This document shows positions 31,336-41,318 of a stretch of DNA of 52,481 nt, piece after piece. This DNA is from Stentor coeruleus (Eukaryota; Ciliophora; Heterotrichea; Heterotrichida; Stentoridae). The notes under the pieces were generated by a model. That model was given only the letters and a program-made list of their open reading frames with translations, searched no databases and was not told the origin of the DNA. The stretch is taken from assembly GCA_001970955.1 (NCBI GenBank), contig MPUH01000465.1, forward strand, positions 1 through 52,481. Direction: 5' to 3'. Every line of letters starts with the position of its first letter. Position 1 is the stretch's first letter. Position numbers and translations under genes: made by a program.

Positions 31336-32217
31336 ATGAAACTTGGGTGGATTGGAACAGGCGTGATGGGCCGTTGGATGGCCGAACACTTGCTCAAAGC
31401 AGGTAACAAGTTACATGTGAATAACATCCCCAAAGAGCGTACAGATGTTCTTGTCCAACAAGGTGCAGTATTCTCATCTGTACCCGAAATGGCTCGTTCT
31501 TGCGATGTGGTTTTCACTATGGTTGGATTTCCTCAAGAGTTAGAAGCCCTTTATTTCGGCAAAGAAGGACTTTTTGCAAACATGCGTCCAGGGTCTTTAT
31601 TAGTAGATCATACAACCTCAAGTCCATCTTTAGCTGTGAGGATTTCTGAAGAAGCAGCCAAAAAATCTTTAACAGCAATAGACGCACCAGTCTCAGGAGG
31701 TGATGAAGGAGCTAGACTAGGTAAACTAGCTATAATGTGCGGAGGGGACAAAGCTGGCTTTGAACGAGCTAAGCCACTAATGGAGAAATATGGGGCTAAT
31801 GTCAGATTAATGGGCAAAGCTGGAGTTGGACAACATACAAAATTGACTAACCAAATTGTCCTTACTGGCAACCTTGTTGGTATGGTTGAAGGGTTTCTTT
31901 ATGCTCACAAGGCTGGCTTAGACTTACACCAGATGGTTGAATTAGTCGCAACTGGTGCTGCAGGTTCGAATTACTTCAAAGCTATAGCCCCAAAGATCAT
32001 GAAAAACGACTACTCACCTGGGTTTTATGTACAGCATTTAGTCAAAGATCTTGGCCTTGCTCTTGATGAATGCAAAAGGATGGGTATTATCCTTCCTGGA
32101 CTCAGCCTTGCTAACCAATTCTACTTATCTATGATGGCTCATGGGGAAGAAAAGCTCGGCTGTCATGCATTAATTAAAGTGCTGGAAAGACTTAATAACA
32201 CTAAGTTCAACCCTTAG
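31336..32217 (+). CDS. Beta-hydroxyacid dehydrogenase (HIBADH/GLYR type)
   Basis: 293 residues. Residues 1-165 form a Rossmann domain with GWIGTGVMGRWMAEHLLKAG for NAD(P) binding; then DAPVSGGDEGARLGKLAIM (the family's substrate-binding signature), and GQHTKLTNQ with the catalytic Lys and Asn; the C-terminal helical domain includes PGFYVQHLVKDL. The family reduces or oxidises short beta-hydroxyacids (3-hydroxyisobutyrate, tartronate semialdehyde, succinic semialdehyde); the substrate cannot be set. There is no mitochondrial leader. GC content is clearly above its neighbours and the sequence is strikingly bacterial in style, so lateral transfer is possible. Only 19 bp separate its stop from the next ATG. 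Confidence 0.88.
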   Translation: MKLGWIGTGVMGRWMAEHLLKAGNKLHVNNIPKERTDVLVQQGAVFSSVPEMARSCDVVFTMVGFPQELEALYFGKEGLFANMRPGSLLVDHTTSSPSLAVRISEEAAKKSLTAIDAPVSGGDEGARLGKLAIMCGGDKAGFERAKPLMEKYGANVRLMGKAGVGQHTKLTNQIVLTGNLVGMVEGFLYAHKAGLDLHQMVELVATGAAGSNYFKAIAPKIMKNDYSPGFYVQHLVKDLGLALDECKRMGIILPGLSLANQFYLSMMAHGEEKLGCHALIKVLERLNNTKFNP

Positions 32218-32236
32218 AAAGTTTTTTTGAAATAAT

Positions 32237-33151
32237 ATGGATAACCAAATCAAAATATGGAAATGCACATACAGGACCTGGTGGTATATTTTTTTCGCAC
32301 TACAGGTTTTACTTTCATCACTCATACTTGGCATGCTTGCAACCCCTAAATGGATTTATTCTGATAGTAACTTTATTGTTAATACAACATTATATGATAC
32401 AAGTACAAACATGCTTTTTTACTCATACAGGTTTAAAGGTGGGATTATAAGATGTAAAGATGGATGTTCTGATAGTTATGGGAATTTATCTTCAGATTGG
32501 TGTGCAAAGTATGATAGTTTAGATGCAGATGATATTGAAAGTGTATGTAAAATGTTTGTGAGTCTTTATTGGGGTGCAGTTATATGTGTATTTTTTGAAG
32601 CAGTATGTTTTATCGCTATAGCTGTGTGGTCAGCAACAATGGCATGCTATATGAATAAAGTTAATAGTATTTTCATGACTTTTTGCTGTTCGATTTGTGT
32701 TTTAATTTGTCATTATATTGCTATACTTGCATGGCTTGAAATGTCTGGAGCTTCATATTCTGATGATTGTTCAAGTGTACCAACAAATGGAGAGACTATT
32801 CCGCTTTGTGGAAGCCATGGGCCTGGCCTTGGGTTATTTCTGATGGTTTTTATACCAGCAGTTGTTGTACTTTACTTTGCTGTTGCTTGTAGAATTAAAA
32901 CGACTCATGGGTTTAATGGGTTTGGAGGAAAACTTGAGCCAATTGAACCTGAGGTTAAACCGAAAGAAGTAAAAGCGTTTCCGGCAACAACGGTTGTATA
33001 CCCTCGCCATGTTACGTCTATTGGGCATCTTAAAAATGAGTTCCCTGATCACTCTTTTCAGCATGTGCCCACTGATCAAAGCTCTTTTCAGCCTGTGCTT
33101 ACTGATCAGAGCTCTTTTATAAAAGATCAAAATAAAAGTACTAATAACTAG
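32237..33151 (+). CDS. Four-TM membrane protein with repeat tail
   Basis: 304 residues with four hydrophobic helices (about 15-38, 108-135, 143-168, 196-220) and a Cys-rich first extracellular loop (RCKDGCSDSYG, WCAKY, VCKMF). This is the claudin/PMP22/SUR7 topology, but no W-x-LW signature is present, so only the architecture is claimed. The cytosolic tail (~80 residues) carries an imperfect repeat PTDQSSFQPVLTDQSSF. Starts 19 bp after the dehydrogenase stop, on the same strand. Confidence 0.7.
   Translation: MDNQIKIWKCTYRTWWYIFFALQVLLSSLILGMLATPKWIYSDSNFIVNTTLYDTSTNMLFYSYRFKGGIIRCKDGCSDSYGNLSSDWCAKYDSLDADDIESVCKMFVSLYWGAVICVFFEAVCFIAIAVWSATMACYMNKVNSIFMTFCCSICVLICHYIAILAWLEMSGASYSDDCSSVPTNGETIPLCGSHGPGLGLFLMVFIPAVVVLYFAVACRIKTTHGFNGFGGKLEPIEPEVKPKEVKAFPATTVVYPRHVTSIGHLKNEFPDHSFQHVPTDQSSFQPVLTDQSSFIKDQNKSTNN
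33047..33120 (+). repeat. Short imperfect tandem repeat in coding tail
   Basis: Units begin with GATC at 33047, 33074 and 33104 (27 and 30 bp), each followed by a CTCTTTTCAG or CTCTTTTAT core. They encode D-(Q)-S-S-F-Q-P-V-(P/L)-T repeats in the cytosolic tail of the four-TM protein. Confidence 0.75.
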
Positions 33152-33696
33152 AATAGAGATTTTTAATTTACTAACTTTAATGAGAGTAAGTTTGCAGACT
33201 TTGGTATTTTGTTTTAAGATTTTATGATTAAAGCGTGATGATTTTATTGTTTAAAAAGTTTTAACCTTTAATATACTTTTCCATAATATCTTTGAAGGAA
33301 GCTTTGTTTTTACAATTCTAAAAATAGGCAAAGCAATCTAAAATGGATAGAAATCACTCCAAGATCAATTAAAAACCTGAAATCATATTAATTAATAATT
33401 GCATTAAGCAATACTTAAATAGTCAATCTTTCTCAATCTTTTCTTAAATTTAAAGCCTCTAAATTTTAATCCAATATTATCATAAACCATTCACATCTCA
33501 TTTTTATATTTTCAACCTTATTATCATATTATAAAATCCTCAATCATACAAATTTTACTATTATCATCATTTTAATCTAAACTCCTTAATCCCTATTTCA
33601 ATATTTCTGCACATCTCTTAAAAAGCTTCCGAAACCTTAAAAACTAAAATCCTCAAGGCAAAAGCGTAAAGAGAGTACAACACAATTTTAAAATAA
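33152..33696. other. Spacer upstream of the CCCH gene
   Basis: 545 bp, strongly A/T skewed with T-rich and then AT/C stretches. The last 40 bp end in AAAATAA before the ATG. No gene seen. Confidence 0.4.
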
Positions 33697-34056
33697 ATGG
33701 TTATTGGAAGCACTCAAGAATTGGATTTTCCGTGTGAAATGACAATGAACGACGAAGCTGACTTGAACAATAATTTTAAAACCGAACTATGTAGAAACTG
33801 GAGCCTCGGGCTATGTCAGTGGGGTGATAAGTGTTCATTTGCTCATGGCTATGAGGAATTACGAGAAAGAAAAGCGATAAAAGCTAATTATCGGACTAAA
33901 AGATGCAAGCAATTTCATCAGCTTGGGTTTTGCATATATGGAAACAGGTGCCAATTCATTCACAAAGAACAAATGCAACTTCAGGATGGAGGGACAAGTC
34001 GTAAAAGACTCCCTATATTTTTAAGTATTGAAAAAAGAGGAGATTGTGTTGATTGA
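33697..34056 (+). CDS. Tandem CCCH zinc finger protein (TIS11-like)
   Basis: 119 residues with two CCCH fingers: KTELCRNWSLGLCQWGDKC then SFAH (C-x7-C-x5-C-x3-H) and RTKRCKQFHQLGFCIYGNRC then QFIH (C-x8-C-x5-C-x3-H). Each has the (Y/F)(K/R)T(E/K)xC lead-in typical of tristetraprolin/TIS11, and the fingers are 19 residues apart (canonical 18). Such proteins bind AU-rich elements in mRNA 3' ends and promote decay. The first finger is one residue short of C-x8-C. Nothing but short tails surrounds the fingers. Ends TGA directly followed by TAA. Confidence 0.88.
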   Translation: MVIGSTQELDFPCEMTMNDEADLNNNFKTELCRNWSLGLCQWGDKCSFAHGYEELRERKAIKANYRTKRCKQFHQLGFCIYGNRCQFIHKEQMQLQDGGTSRKRLPIFLSIEKRGDCVD

Positions 34057-35117
34057 TAAGTTTGACAAATATTTAACAGTTAATTCAAATTTTAGTTAGC
34101 TTTGTAAAGAGTAAAAATTTATATTTGTTGTTTATTTTCATCAGATATGCTTTGCCTGATTTTTGATAAATAAATACTACAGGAGAATTTGAGGATTTGG
34201 ATAATAGGAAAAGCTTTAATTTTTGATGTAGGAAAATTGGAATATACTTTTATAAATAATTTTTATGAAATCCTATGATGATGAGATGATATTTGGATAG
34301 ACCAGAGAGGAATGTATTGAGATTTGAATAAGTTTAATATGATTTAATAGTCTTATCTTTGAGCATTTTTAACTTGAACATAATAAAGCATGAGCGAGTA
34401 ATTTTGTATTTTTTTTTCTTCAAAGATAGGATATATGATAATAAGATCTCCTTGTATAAGTAAAAATTTTCAAGTTAAGTTTTTTATATCAATCATCAAT
34501 TAAATGGTTTTTAGAATCTAACTTAAAAGCATTCAAAAATTGAAATCTGAAGTATTCAGTTATAAAATATAAAGCTAAGATCAATAGAATTTAGTACGGC
34601 TTCACTATGAGCCAATTTTTTATTATAATAGTTAAAATTTAAATAAAATATGCTTATTTATAAGAAATAACACTCAAAATAATTCACCTGTTTATATGCT
34701 TAGCCTATAAGTGAAGCCAAATAATAAGTTAGTCCTAACTATGCATTTCTACCTTAAGAGTATTATTAAATCGAAAATCTCTTTATAATACTTATATATT
34801 AAATTAAATAAATGAGTGTTCACAGGCAGATCAAAAGAATTATATTAGAAAACTCTTATATTTTTATAAGCTGCTGCTTAAAATAATTATTTTTCTCACT
34901 ATAGTAAATATTTTAATTCAAGATTTCTAAAATAGTTGAAGAGCATATCATCATATAATCTTTAGTTATATAACTGCTTATACTGTTAAACTTCAGCTAT
35001 TACACCTATAGGGTTTAAAGATATGTTTAATTGATTAAAATAGTATAAAAGAGTTAGGCTTAATATTATTTATATATAAGAACTCTATAGTAAATAAAGT
35101 TAGTACTGAATAATAAA
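34057..35117. other. Spacer, no gene supported
   Basis: 1.06 kb of AT-rich DNA. No coding-like stretch of more than about 25 codons in any frame. Confidence 0.4.
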
Positions 35118-35483
35118 ATGTCAGAAGATCAAGAACCGATATATTCAAGAAATCACTATCGACTATACTTTCACACATGCTCTGAAATTAGTTCACATTT
35201 AGAATCCGAAAAAAATCTAAATAGCCTATGCGTTTTTCCAGAGCATGCATTATCTTGTGCTCCAATCAAGAAAAAATCTATTTCCACGCGTCGTAATTCT
35301 CTGCTTAAAAATATAAAAGCTTCTAAAGTTGTCTCTGAACTTAAACATAATTTAGAAGTACTAAAGCATGGACCAGCAATAATGTCTAATATCCAAGATA
35401 TCAAGACAGCAAAAGAAACTACAAAAGATATAAGAAAGAGAAAAAAATCTTGTTCTTGCAGTAATTCATGCTGCTTATTTTGA
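35118..35483 (+). CDS. Small protein with polybasic/Cys tail and CaaX-like end
   Basis: 121 residues with no recognised domain. The C-terminus is RKRKKSCSCSNSCCLF: a polybasic patch, several Cys, and CCLF at the end in CaaX form. That layout (basic patch + palmitoylatable Cys + prenylatable Cys) is used by Ras-type proteins to anchor to membranes, but there is no GTPase domain here. It ends in TGA; if UGA were Trp the CaaX would be lost, which argues that TGA is a true stop here. Compare the gene at 51371. Confidence 0.6.
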   Translation: MSEDQEPIYSRNHYRLYFHTCSEISSHLESEKNLNSLCVFPEHALSCAPIKKKSISTRRNSLLKNIKASKVVSELKHNLEVLKHGPAIMSNIQDIKTAKETTKDIRKRKKSCSCSNSCCLF

Positions 35484-36555
35484 ATTAAATTTAAAGGTTT
35501 TTATCACTTTTTCTACTTTATATACAATAAATAGGAGTCTAATATTAATGAAGCAAAAAGTTTGGCTTAAAATATAGTAAATTCAAAGAAGTAAGTATAT
35601 TACAATAGCGAAAATACAAAAAAAGACTAAAGTCAAAGTTTGAATAATTTGCTAGAGAATATATACATTTTTTAGTAGTACCATTAAGAAATTTAAAACT
35701 GTCACTCTACAAAAATATTTGATTGTTTAAAGAAAATAGCTAGTACAAGAAGATAAGATGTTAAAATTAATAGATCGATGAGCTTTATATTAAGTTTAAC
35801 TTAGAGAGAATGGGTATTTGTTTATCAGGGTAAAGTTGAAAAACAGTTAATTGAGATGTAAAGGATCAGATTATTACAAAATATATTCATTTATCCCATT
35901 TTTTAATAGAGTGCAAGTTTTATGAATTCTATAATATTAATTTTTAGAATAAGACTTAAAATAATTATACAATACTATTAAAAGTATAGCAGGTGTAATT
36001 AATTCTATCATTCATTTAATATTACTTTGATATAATTCTGGCATTTTTATATCTATCAAAAGAGTAAGTGTTTGAAGCAGTAATTAATCAAAATGCTTTA
36101 GCTAAACTTATTCTGATATAATATTATATATTTTTCTCTAGAAAATAAGATTGNAAAATGCTTTAGCTAAACTTATTCTGATATAATATTATATATTTTT
36201 CTCTAGAAAATAAGATTGCTTATCAGAACTTCTTGTATCAGTTTCAGCAAAACTTGCAATTCCTTTTCACAGTAAATAAAAATTTTAGTGAAGCTTTTTA
36301 AAGACTTAGCTCCATATAAATTTTATGCTTACATTATATTCATTGTATATATAAATTATTCAACGAAATATGAAACATTGAAATATATCATATCCACTGA
36401 GTTTTTACAATAGAGTCTGCATTTAATTTTTGGTTTCAGTTCATTATAGTGCCCATTACTTTCACCTAACAATATCTACTTAAAATTCTTTTTCGTGAGG
36501 AAAGGATATTCATAAATAATAAAAAACTCGATAAATTAATGCTTCTATTTGAAAT
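35484..36555. other. Spacer with assembly join
   Basis: AT-rich, no gene seen. Contains the single-N join at 36154. Open stretches are short and lack motifs. Confidence 0.35.
36090..36218. repeat. Unmerged contig overlap around a single N (64 bp twice)
   Basis: 36090-36153 is identical to 36155-36218 with an N at 36154. This is an assembly artefact, not a tandem repeat. Confidence 0.9.
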
Positions 36556-36721
36556 TCAAGTTTTCTCTATAACTTCAAGACATGCCTTAAAAAGCTAGGC
36601 TTCACAAGGAAAAACAAAATAAACGAAAGATTTGCCTAAGTTATACTCACTCTCAATGAAAGAAATTCTAAAGAATTACTGGAAAAAGTCAGCAAGCACA
36701 TTATTAAAGATAACGAGTGTT
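36556..36721 (+). pseudogene. Coding-like relic with TAA
   Basis: A frame reads SFLYNFKTCLKKLGFTRKNK, then INERFA-TAA-VILTLNERNSKELLEKVS and ends KDNEC-TAA. It looks coding; the internal TAA sits where Gln would fit. Unknown family. It lies about 110 bp upstream of the kinase ATG. Confidence 0.3.
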
Positions 36722-36829
36722 AACTATCTTCTACTTTTAATTTTTCATATATTTTTTTAAATAATCACATGTGACAAAATTTGTCTACATTTTGAATTAT
36801 GCTAATGATATAAATGCTTTTAATATAAT

Positions 36830-38707
36830 ATGTCTTTAAATCTTTCTGAGATATATTTAAGTGGCCTTGTCAATGATTTCATTAGGAAAACAATCATAGG
36901 ACAGTTTGCAAGTGAGTTTCAAGAACAAAGTTTCAAATGCTACACAGATTTTTCATTCTTGTTACAAGTTGAACCTAGTAGTCAATCAAATGTTACTATT
37001 CGTGCTACTCTAAATGAAGCCTGCGTTAAATTAGATCTTAAAATTAAAGAAATAGAATGTAATGCTATAATTAAGAAGAACTGTATTGATCATCATCCTA
37101 AAAAAGAAAATACAATAAGCAAGTTAAAATATTTTAATGAATTTGCAAAAGATGAGAATATCATTGCAGAAATAGCATTTGCTAATAACTTCTTCGAGGA
37201 AAATGCATGGGAAGCTGGTATTACTGATTTCTTATTAAATGCTTTAAATTCATATAGATCATCTTATGGAAAAACAAGCGATGCTTCAATAGTATCTTTT
37301 GTGAAACTTGATAAAAATCAGCTTGATAGTAAAAATTATGCTAAAATAAATGATATGTATTACAATTTGATTGAAAGCCACAAATTTAGAGAAATTCTGG
37401 ATGTTGATAACATATATTTATATGATAATGATGGAAAAAAAGAGTTTTACTACAGAGATCAAGGCGATATTAATTTAAAAGAATATTTATGTGAAACTGA
37501 TGAAGAACTAATTGAAGTGCTTGAAAAATACGCAAATCAACTTGAGGAAATGAAAGACCTCGGAATTTTATTTACGAAAATCCCAGAATGCTCTACAAAA
37601 GTGGTGTTTACAAATAGTAAAGATGTTTCTGGAAGCTCAAATCTAACCTGTGCTTATGGTATTAAACTTTTGCTAGGATTTTTTAATATAGATAATTATA
37701 CTTGCAGTGCAAATGCATACAATCTCACTACCTGCAGCACTTCATTCCAATCCAGCAAAGCATCTCTATTTATTCATCTCAATAGCATAACCAAAGATTC
37801 ATCGTTATACTTTTTAACATCTAGCAAGTTAGGCTTAGACCAATTTGCCTATAAAGATATAGAAAATCAATCACGTCTATTGGGTAAAGGGGGTTTTGGC
37901 CAAGTCTATCATAACATTTTTAACTCACAAAATGTAGCCATTAAGCTTCAGATTTCTAAAAATAACTCGAAATCCAATAATCCAATAATAGAAGAATATA
38001 ATTTGATGCTCAATCTAAACCATCCAACTTTATTAAGACCTTTAGGCTATATCGATTATAACAATAAATTTGGTATCGTTTTAAATCAATGCTCATTGAA
38101 CTTAGGGGAATTTATTAAAAAGAAAATTGAACGCCCTAAACATCAGGTTAAATATGATTTATGGGAATATAAAGGGAAAATGAAGATGATTTTAGCAATT
38201 GCTGAAGGGATCAGTTATATGCATGCAAGAAAATATGGGCATTTTGATATCAAACCTAGTAATATTTTTTTATCTGAAGATTTTGAACCTAAAATTGCTG
38301 ATTTTGGACTTAGCAAACTTATATTAGGGAATGAGGATATGAAAACTAAAGGATGCAGTCTTTTTTATAGCCCGTATGAGCAGGTTTCTGGACAGAAGAT
38401 CAGTTTTTCTGCAGATGTTTGGGCATTTGGTATAACTATGTATGTACTAATTTTTGAAAAGCATCCATTTGAAGATTTAAAAATATTGGTAGGCAGTAAA
38501 AGTAAGGAACTGCAAAAAAAAATGTATATCAAACATATTTATGAGAAACTGCATCGCCCAGCTATTCCAATAGACTATCAAAAAAATCACCCATTAGAAA
38601 CTTCTCTAATGCAAATGTGCTGGCACTCAAATCCAGAAAAGCGCCCAACTATGGAAAAAATCGTTAAGAAACTAGCAAATATTTCAGCTACTAGCATTCA
38701 TATTTAG
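36830..38707 (+). CDS. Ser/Thr-type protein kinase with unknown N-terminal domain
   Basis: 625 residues. Residues ~350-620 are a kinase domain: LLGKGGFGQVYHN (Gly loop), NVAIKLQ (ATP-binding Lys), HFDIKPSNIF (catalytic loop), IADFGLSKL (DFG), then CSLFYSPYEQ in the activation segment and ADVWAFGITMYVL in helix F. The HRD Arg is Phe (HFD), so it is a non-RD kinase; catalytic Asp, Lys and Asn are kept, so activity is likely. The N-terminal ~340 residues have no recognised domain and no membrane segment. Ends in TAG; its 3' end is duplicated by the artefact at 38818, and the true distance to the convergent hydrolase gene is about 66 bp. Confidence 0.85.
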   Translation: MSLNLSEIYLSGLVNDFIRKTIIGQFASEFQEQSFKCYTDFSFLLQVEPSSQSNVTIRATLNEACVKLDLKIKEIECNAIIKKNCIDHHPKKENTISKLKYFNEFAKDENIIAEIAFANNFFEENAWEAGITDFLLNALNSYRSSYGKTSDASIVSFVKLDKNQLDSKNYAKINDMYYNLIESHKFREILDVDNIYLYDNDGKKEFYYRDQGDINLKEYLCETDEELIEVLEKYANQLEEMKDLGILFTKIPECSTKVVFTNSKDVSGSSNLTCAYGIKLLLGFFNIDNYTCSANAYNLTTCSTSFQSSKASLFIHLNSITKDSSLYFLTSSKLGLDQFAYKDIENQSRLLGKGGFGQVYHNIFNSQNVAIKLQISKNNSKSNNPIIEEYNLMLNLNHPTLLRPLGYIDYNNKFGIVLNQCSLNLGEFIKKKIERPKHQVKYDLWEYKGKMKMILAIAEGISYMHARKYGHFDIKPSNIFLSEDFEPKIADFGLSKLILGNEDMKTKGCSLFYSPYEQVSGQKISFSADVWAFGITMYVLIFEKHPFEDLKILVGSKSKELQKKMYIKHIYEKLHRPAIPIDYQKNHPLETSLMQMCWHSNPEKRPTMEKIVKKLANISATSIHI

Positions 38708-38971
38708 GATTAGATTCTTGTTTATAATGATAATTCATAATATTTTATCAATAAAATCTAAAATTAGTCTACTTTATTGTAATTCATGTTCTTTAAATAT
38801 CCTCACTACATCATCCANTAAGAAACTAGCAAATATTTCAGCTACTAGCATTCATATTTAGCATTAGATTCTTGTTTATAATGATAATTCATAATATTTT
38901 ATCAATCAAATCTAAAATTAGTCTACTTTATTGTAATTCATGTTCTTTAAATATCCTCACTACATCATCCA
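38665..38971. repeat. Unmerged contig overlap around a single N (153 bp twice)
   Basis: 38665-38817 matches 38819-38971 with two mismatches; N at 38818. The overlap includes the kinase 3' end and the hydrolase 3' end. The two mismatches explain why the assembler did not merge; they may be allelic or errors. Confidence 0.9.
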
Positions 38972-40214
38972 TATGTTTTTGATTAGGTGAAACAGCAAAT
39001 CCTGCATGGTCGACCTCATAATCAAACTTCTTAAAAATCAACCATCTTTTCGGCAACAAAGATACCAAATTCTCTCCATTATCCATCGTACACACATTGT
39101 CATACTTTCCATACATAACAGCAATTTTAGCTCTTATGTTAGCATAATGTATAATTGGAGGTATTTCTTGTCCGTATTTCTTAGCATTCTCATCTTTTCC
39201 ATAATCAAACATATAAGCGATTGGGGCATTTCTCTGAATCAGCTGTTGCAAATATCGCAAATTCATAACTGAAGTGCCTCCTGAGAACTGCTGCAAATAA
39301 ATAGATAAGACTGAAGTGTTTTCTTTTTCAAGTGAAACATCGTATTTATCCTTATATTTCCACGCGGCTAAGTATGGGAAAGCATAAGCATAAACAGCTG
39401 AATCGCTTGGCACAGGGCTCCAGTCAGCTATAAAATTGATTCCTTTGCTTTCAAGGTCCTGCAAAAAATTCTCCTTGAAAATATCAGCTAAGTACTGGGA
39501 TTTCGCAGCTATTTTCCCTCCTCCAGGTGGTGCCCAGACAACAATAACATTAACCTTTTCCCCATATTTCGGAAACATAGCAAGGCAATATAAACCAACA
39601 AACCCCCCTTGTGAATGCCCAATATAATTGATTCTTTTTTTCCCTGTACCTTTTAAAATATAGTCTATTGATGCTGGGATATCATATTGACCTATATGAT
39701 TAGAACACCATTGCCAATACTCTTTGCTTTTTGGATCTAAGGTTTGATGAGTCCTACTATAATAATTTCCTCTTGTATTTAGAAGTCAAACATCGTAACC
39801 TTCATCTATAAGCCTCATAGCTGGAGGTGTTGAGTTCTGAGCTATGACAAAAGATGTTGCGCTGTGGGTCAATCCATGAACCATCATAACTGGGGTTTTA
39901 CTTTTATCTGCATCCTTACCTTTTGACACACGGAATAATGTTATATTATAACCATCTTGTGTTGTCACTAGATGGGACTGTACTGAAAGACCTTTGTATT
40001 CACAATACTCTTGAAATGTCATTGTCGCTTCTTTTGGCACCTGCCTTTTTGATAGCATGTAGTATTGATATGACCCATAGAAAATAGGAAATGCTATAAG
40101 AGCTTTGCTGATGACTTTCATTTTATTCAGCTTAAATCCTTTTAGCTTTTTTAAATTATTAGAATTTATTATTTCAAGTACTTGACTCTTATTGACTTCC
40201 TGATAAAGATTCAT
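38928..40214 (-). CDS. Acid-lipase-type alpha/beta hydrolase with in-frame UGA at conserved Trp
   Basis: The frame runs 428 residues from the ATG at 40214 with one interruption, TGA at 39786-39788. A hydrophobic segment near residues 30-50 may anchor the protein. Then the AB-hydrolase lipase motifs appear in order: TTQDGYNITLFRV, PVMMVHGLTHSATSF (oxyanion HG), GYDV-UGA-LLNTRGN, NYIGHSQGG (nucleophile Ser), VVWAPPGG, MYGKYDNVCT (Asp) and EVDHAGFAV (His). The UGA replaces the Trp of GYDVWxxNxRGN, invariant in lysosomal/gastric lipases. All other Trp in the frame are TGG. Either nonsense, readthrough (UGA followed by C), or UGA=Trp. The likely role is lysosomal or secreted neutral lipid/ester hydrolysis. 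Confidence 0.78.
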
Positions 40215-40221
40215 CTTTAGT

Positions 40222-40545
40222 TTTAGAACTTATTACTCAAGATTTCTAGCATTTCTTTTTTCTCATGATATTTCTGCCTAGCTTTTTGCTTATCAATGTA
40301 CTTTTTTTAACTTCAATATCTAGTTTCTGTTATTTTTCTATAACTAGCAGTTCTTCGAGTTTCTCTATTTTACAACCTTAGACTTAGAAGGGAAATGCTT
40401 GCAAGGGATCTTTAAAGTACAGATCGTGCAGCGACTATTTTGAGAAAGTTTGAATTTCATTTCGCCCACTTTGATTTCCTTGTGTTGAAGTTTTCAAGGG
40501 CTGTTTGGATATCTTGGCTTTTTATACTAATTTTTTTTCAGCTCT
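40222..40545 (-). pseudogene. Relic of a small CxxC protein
   Basis: Minus strand: an ATG frame MDKRAEKKLV with a 15-nt GTATAAAAAGCCAAG (possible intron), then stop-broken frames containing GEMKFKLSQNSRCTICTLKI followed by PCKHFPSKSKVVK, KIEKLEELLVIEK-TAA-QKLDIEV and KQKARQKYHEKKEMLEILSN. The CTIC...C-x-H arrangement looks like a small zinc site. Frame changes are needed between the parts, so it is dead as assembled. It lies directly upstream of the lipase start. Confidence 0.4.
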
Positions 40546-40577
40546 TTTATCCATAGAAAATACTTAAGGTTATATAA

Positions 40578-41183
40578 ATGCATTCAATAGAGGTCAACTC
40601 TGGAGTTTTAGCTGAAAATGGTACTTCTCTGGACATTTCTGTGATCAAACACATCAATCCAAGCGCAGCAGTAGACTTTACCCTCATCATAACTTTCCCT
40701 AGTGTCTCAGGACTTTTTGCTAAAAGCTTGCAGGTACTACTTCTCCCTTATTTTACTAAATGGGATTCAAAACTGCAAATAGAAAACAACAATCTTATTG
40801 TTAGCATAATATTACCAAGAGCTCTTTTTACAAGTGAGCTAGATTTAAAGATAAAAATTGGCATACAATTAGAACAAATGAAGCAGAATTTTGCATTGGA
40901 AATATTAGAAAGCTTAAAACTGAGCCTAAAATGTGGCAATTTGAATGAGATTTTTGAGTTGTTTGGGATTAGTAGGGTTATGGTGGATTCTAGTAACATT
41001 GTTATGAATTTAGATAGTGAAGATATTCCTAAAGAGGTTTTGGTGTATATTCAGAAGAATATGGAAGATTATGTGCCATATTTGGACGTACTTGAAGCTA
41101 TTAGGCCTATGCTTAGAGTATGTCAGATTGATGTTGTTGCAAGCTTTGGGGAGTTAAGCCTTTCAGGTAGATTAGTTTATTGA
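40578..41183 (+). CDS. Hypothetical protein, 201 residues
   Basis: Starts at an ATG preceded by TTATATAA. The product is mixed alpha/beta in composition, with no signal peptide and no strong membrane segment; a helical part at ~95-120 and an acidic C-terminal half. No family recognised. Ends in TGA. It converges with the coiled-coil gene at 41319-42266. Confidence 0.65.
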   Translation: MHSIEVNSGVLAENGTSLDISVIKHINPSAAVDFTLIITFPSVSGLFAKSLQVLLLPYFTKWDSKLQIENNNLIVSIILPRALFTSELDLKIKIGIQLEQMKQNFALEILESLKLSLKCGNLNEIFELFGISRVMVDSSNIVMNLDSEDIPKEVLVYIQKNMEDYVPYLDVLEAIRPMLRVCQIDVVASFGELSLSGRLVY

Positions 41184-41318
41184 TTGATTTCTTTGTAAAT
41201 AAGTTTTATATTGAAAAAAATTATTGCTGCTATTAAAAGACTTTATATATGTGAGAATATTATTTGAATAAGAGATTTAACGCTTTTTAAACTTGAATAA
41301 TAGTTAGTATTATCAAAC

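Noticed and set aside
36090..36218. 64-bp direct repeat as a possible mobile-element duplication
   Set aside because: Separated by exactly one N and identical, like the other three joins; an assembly overlap is the simpler explanation.
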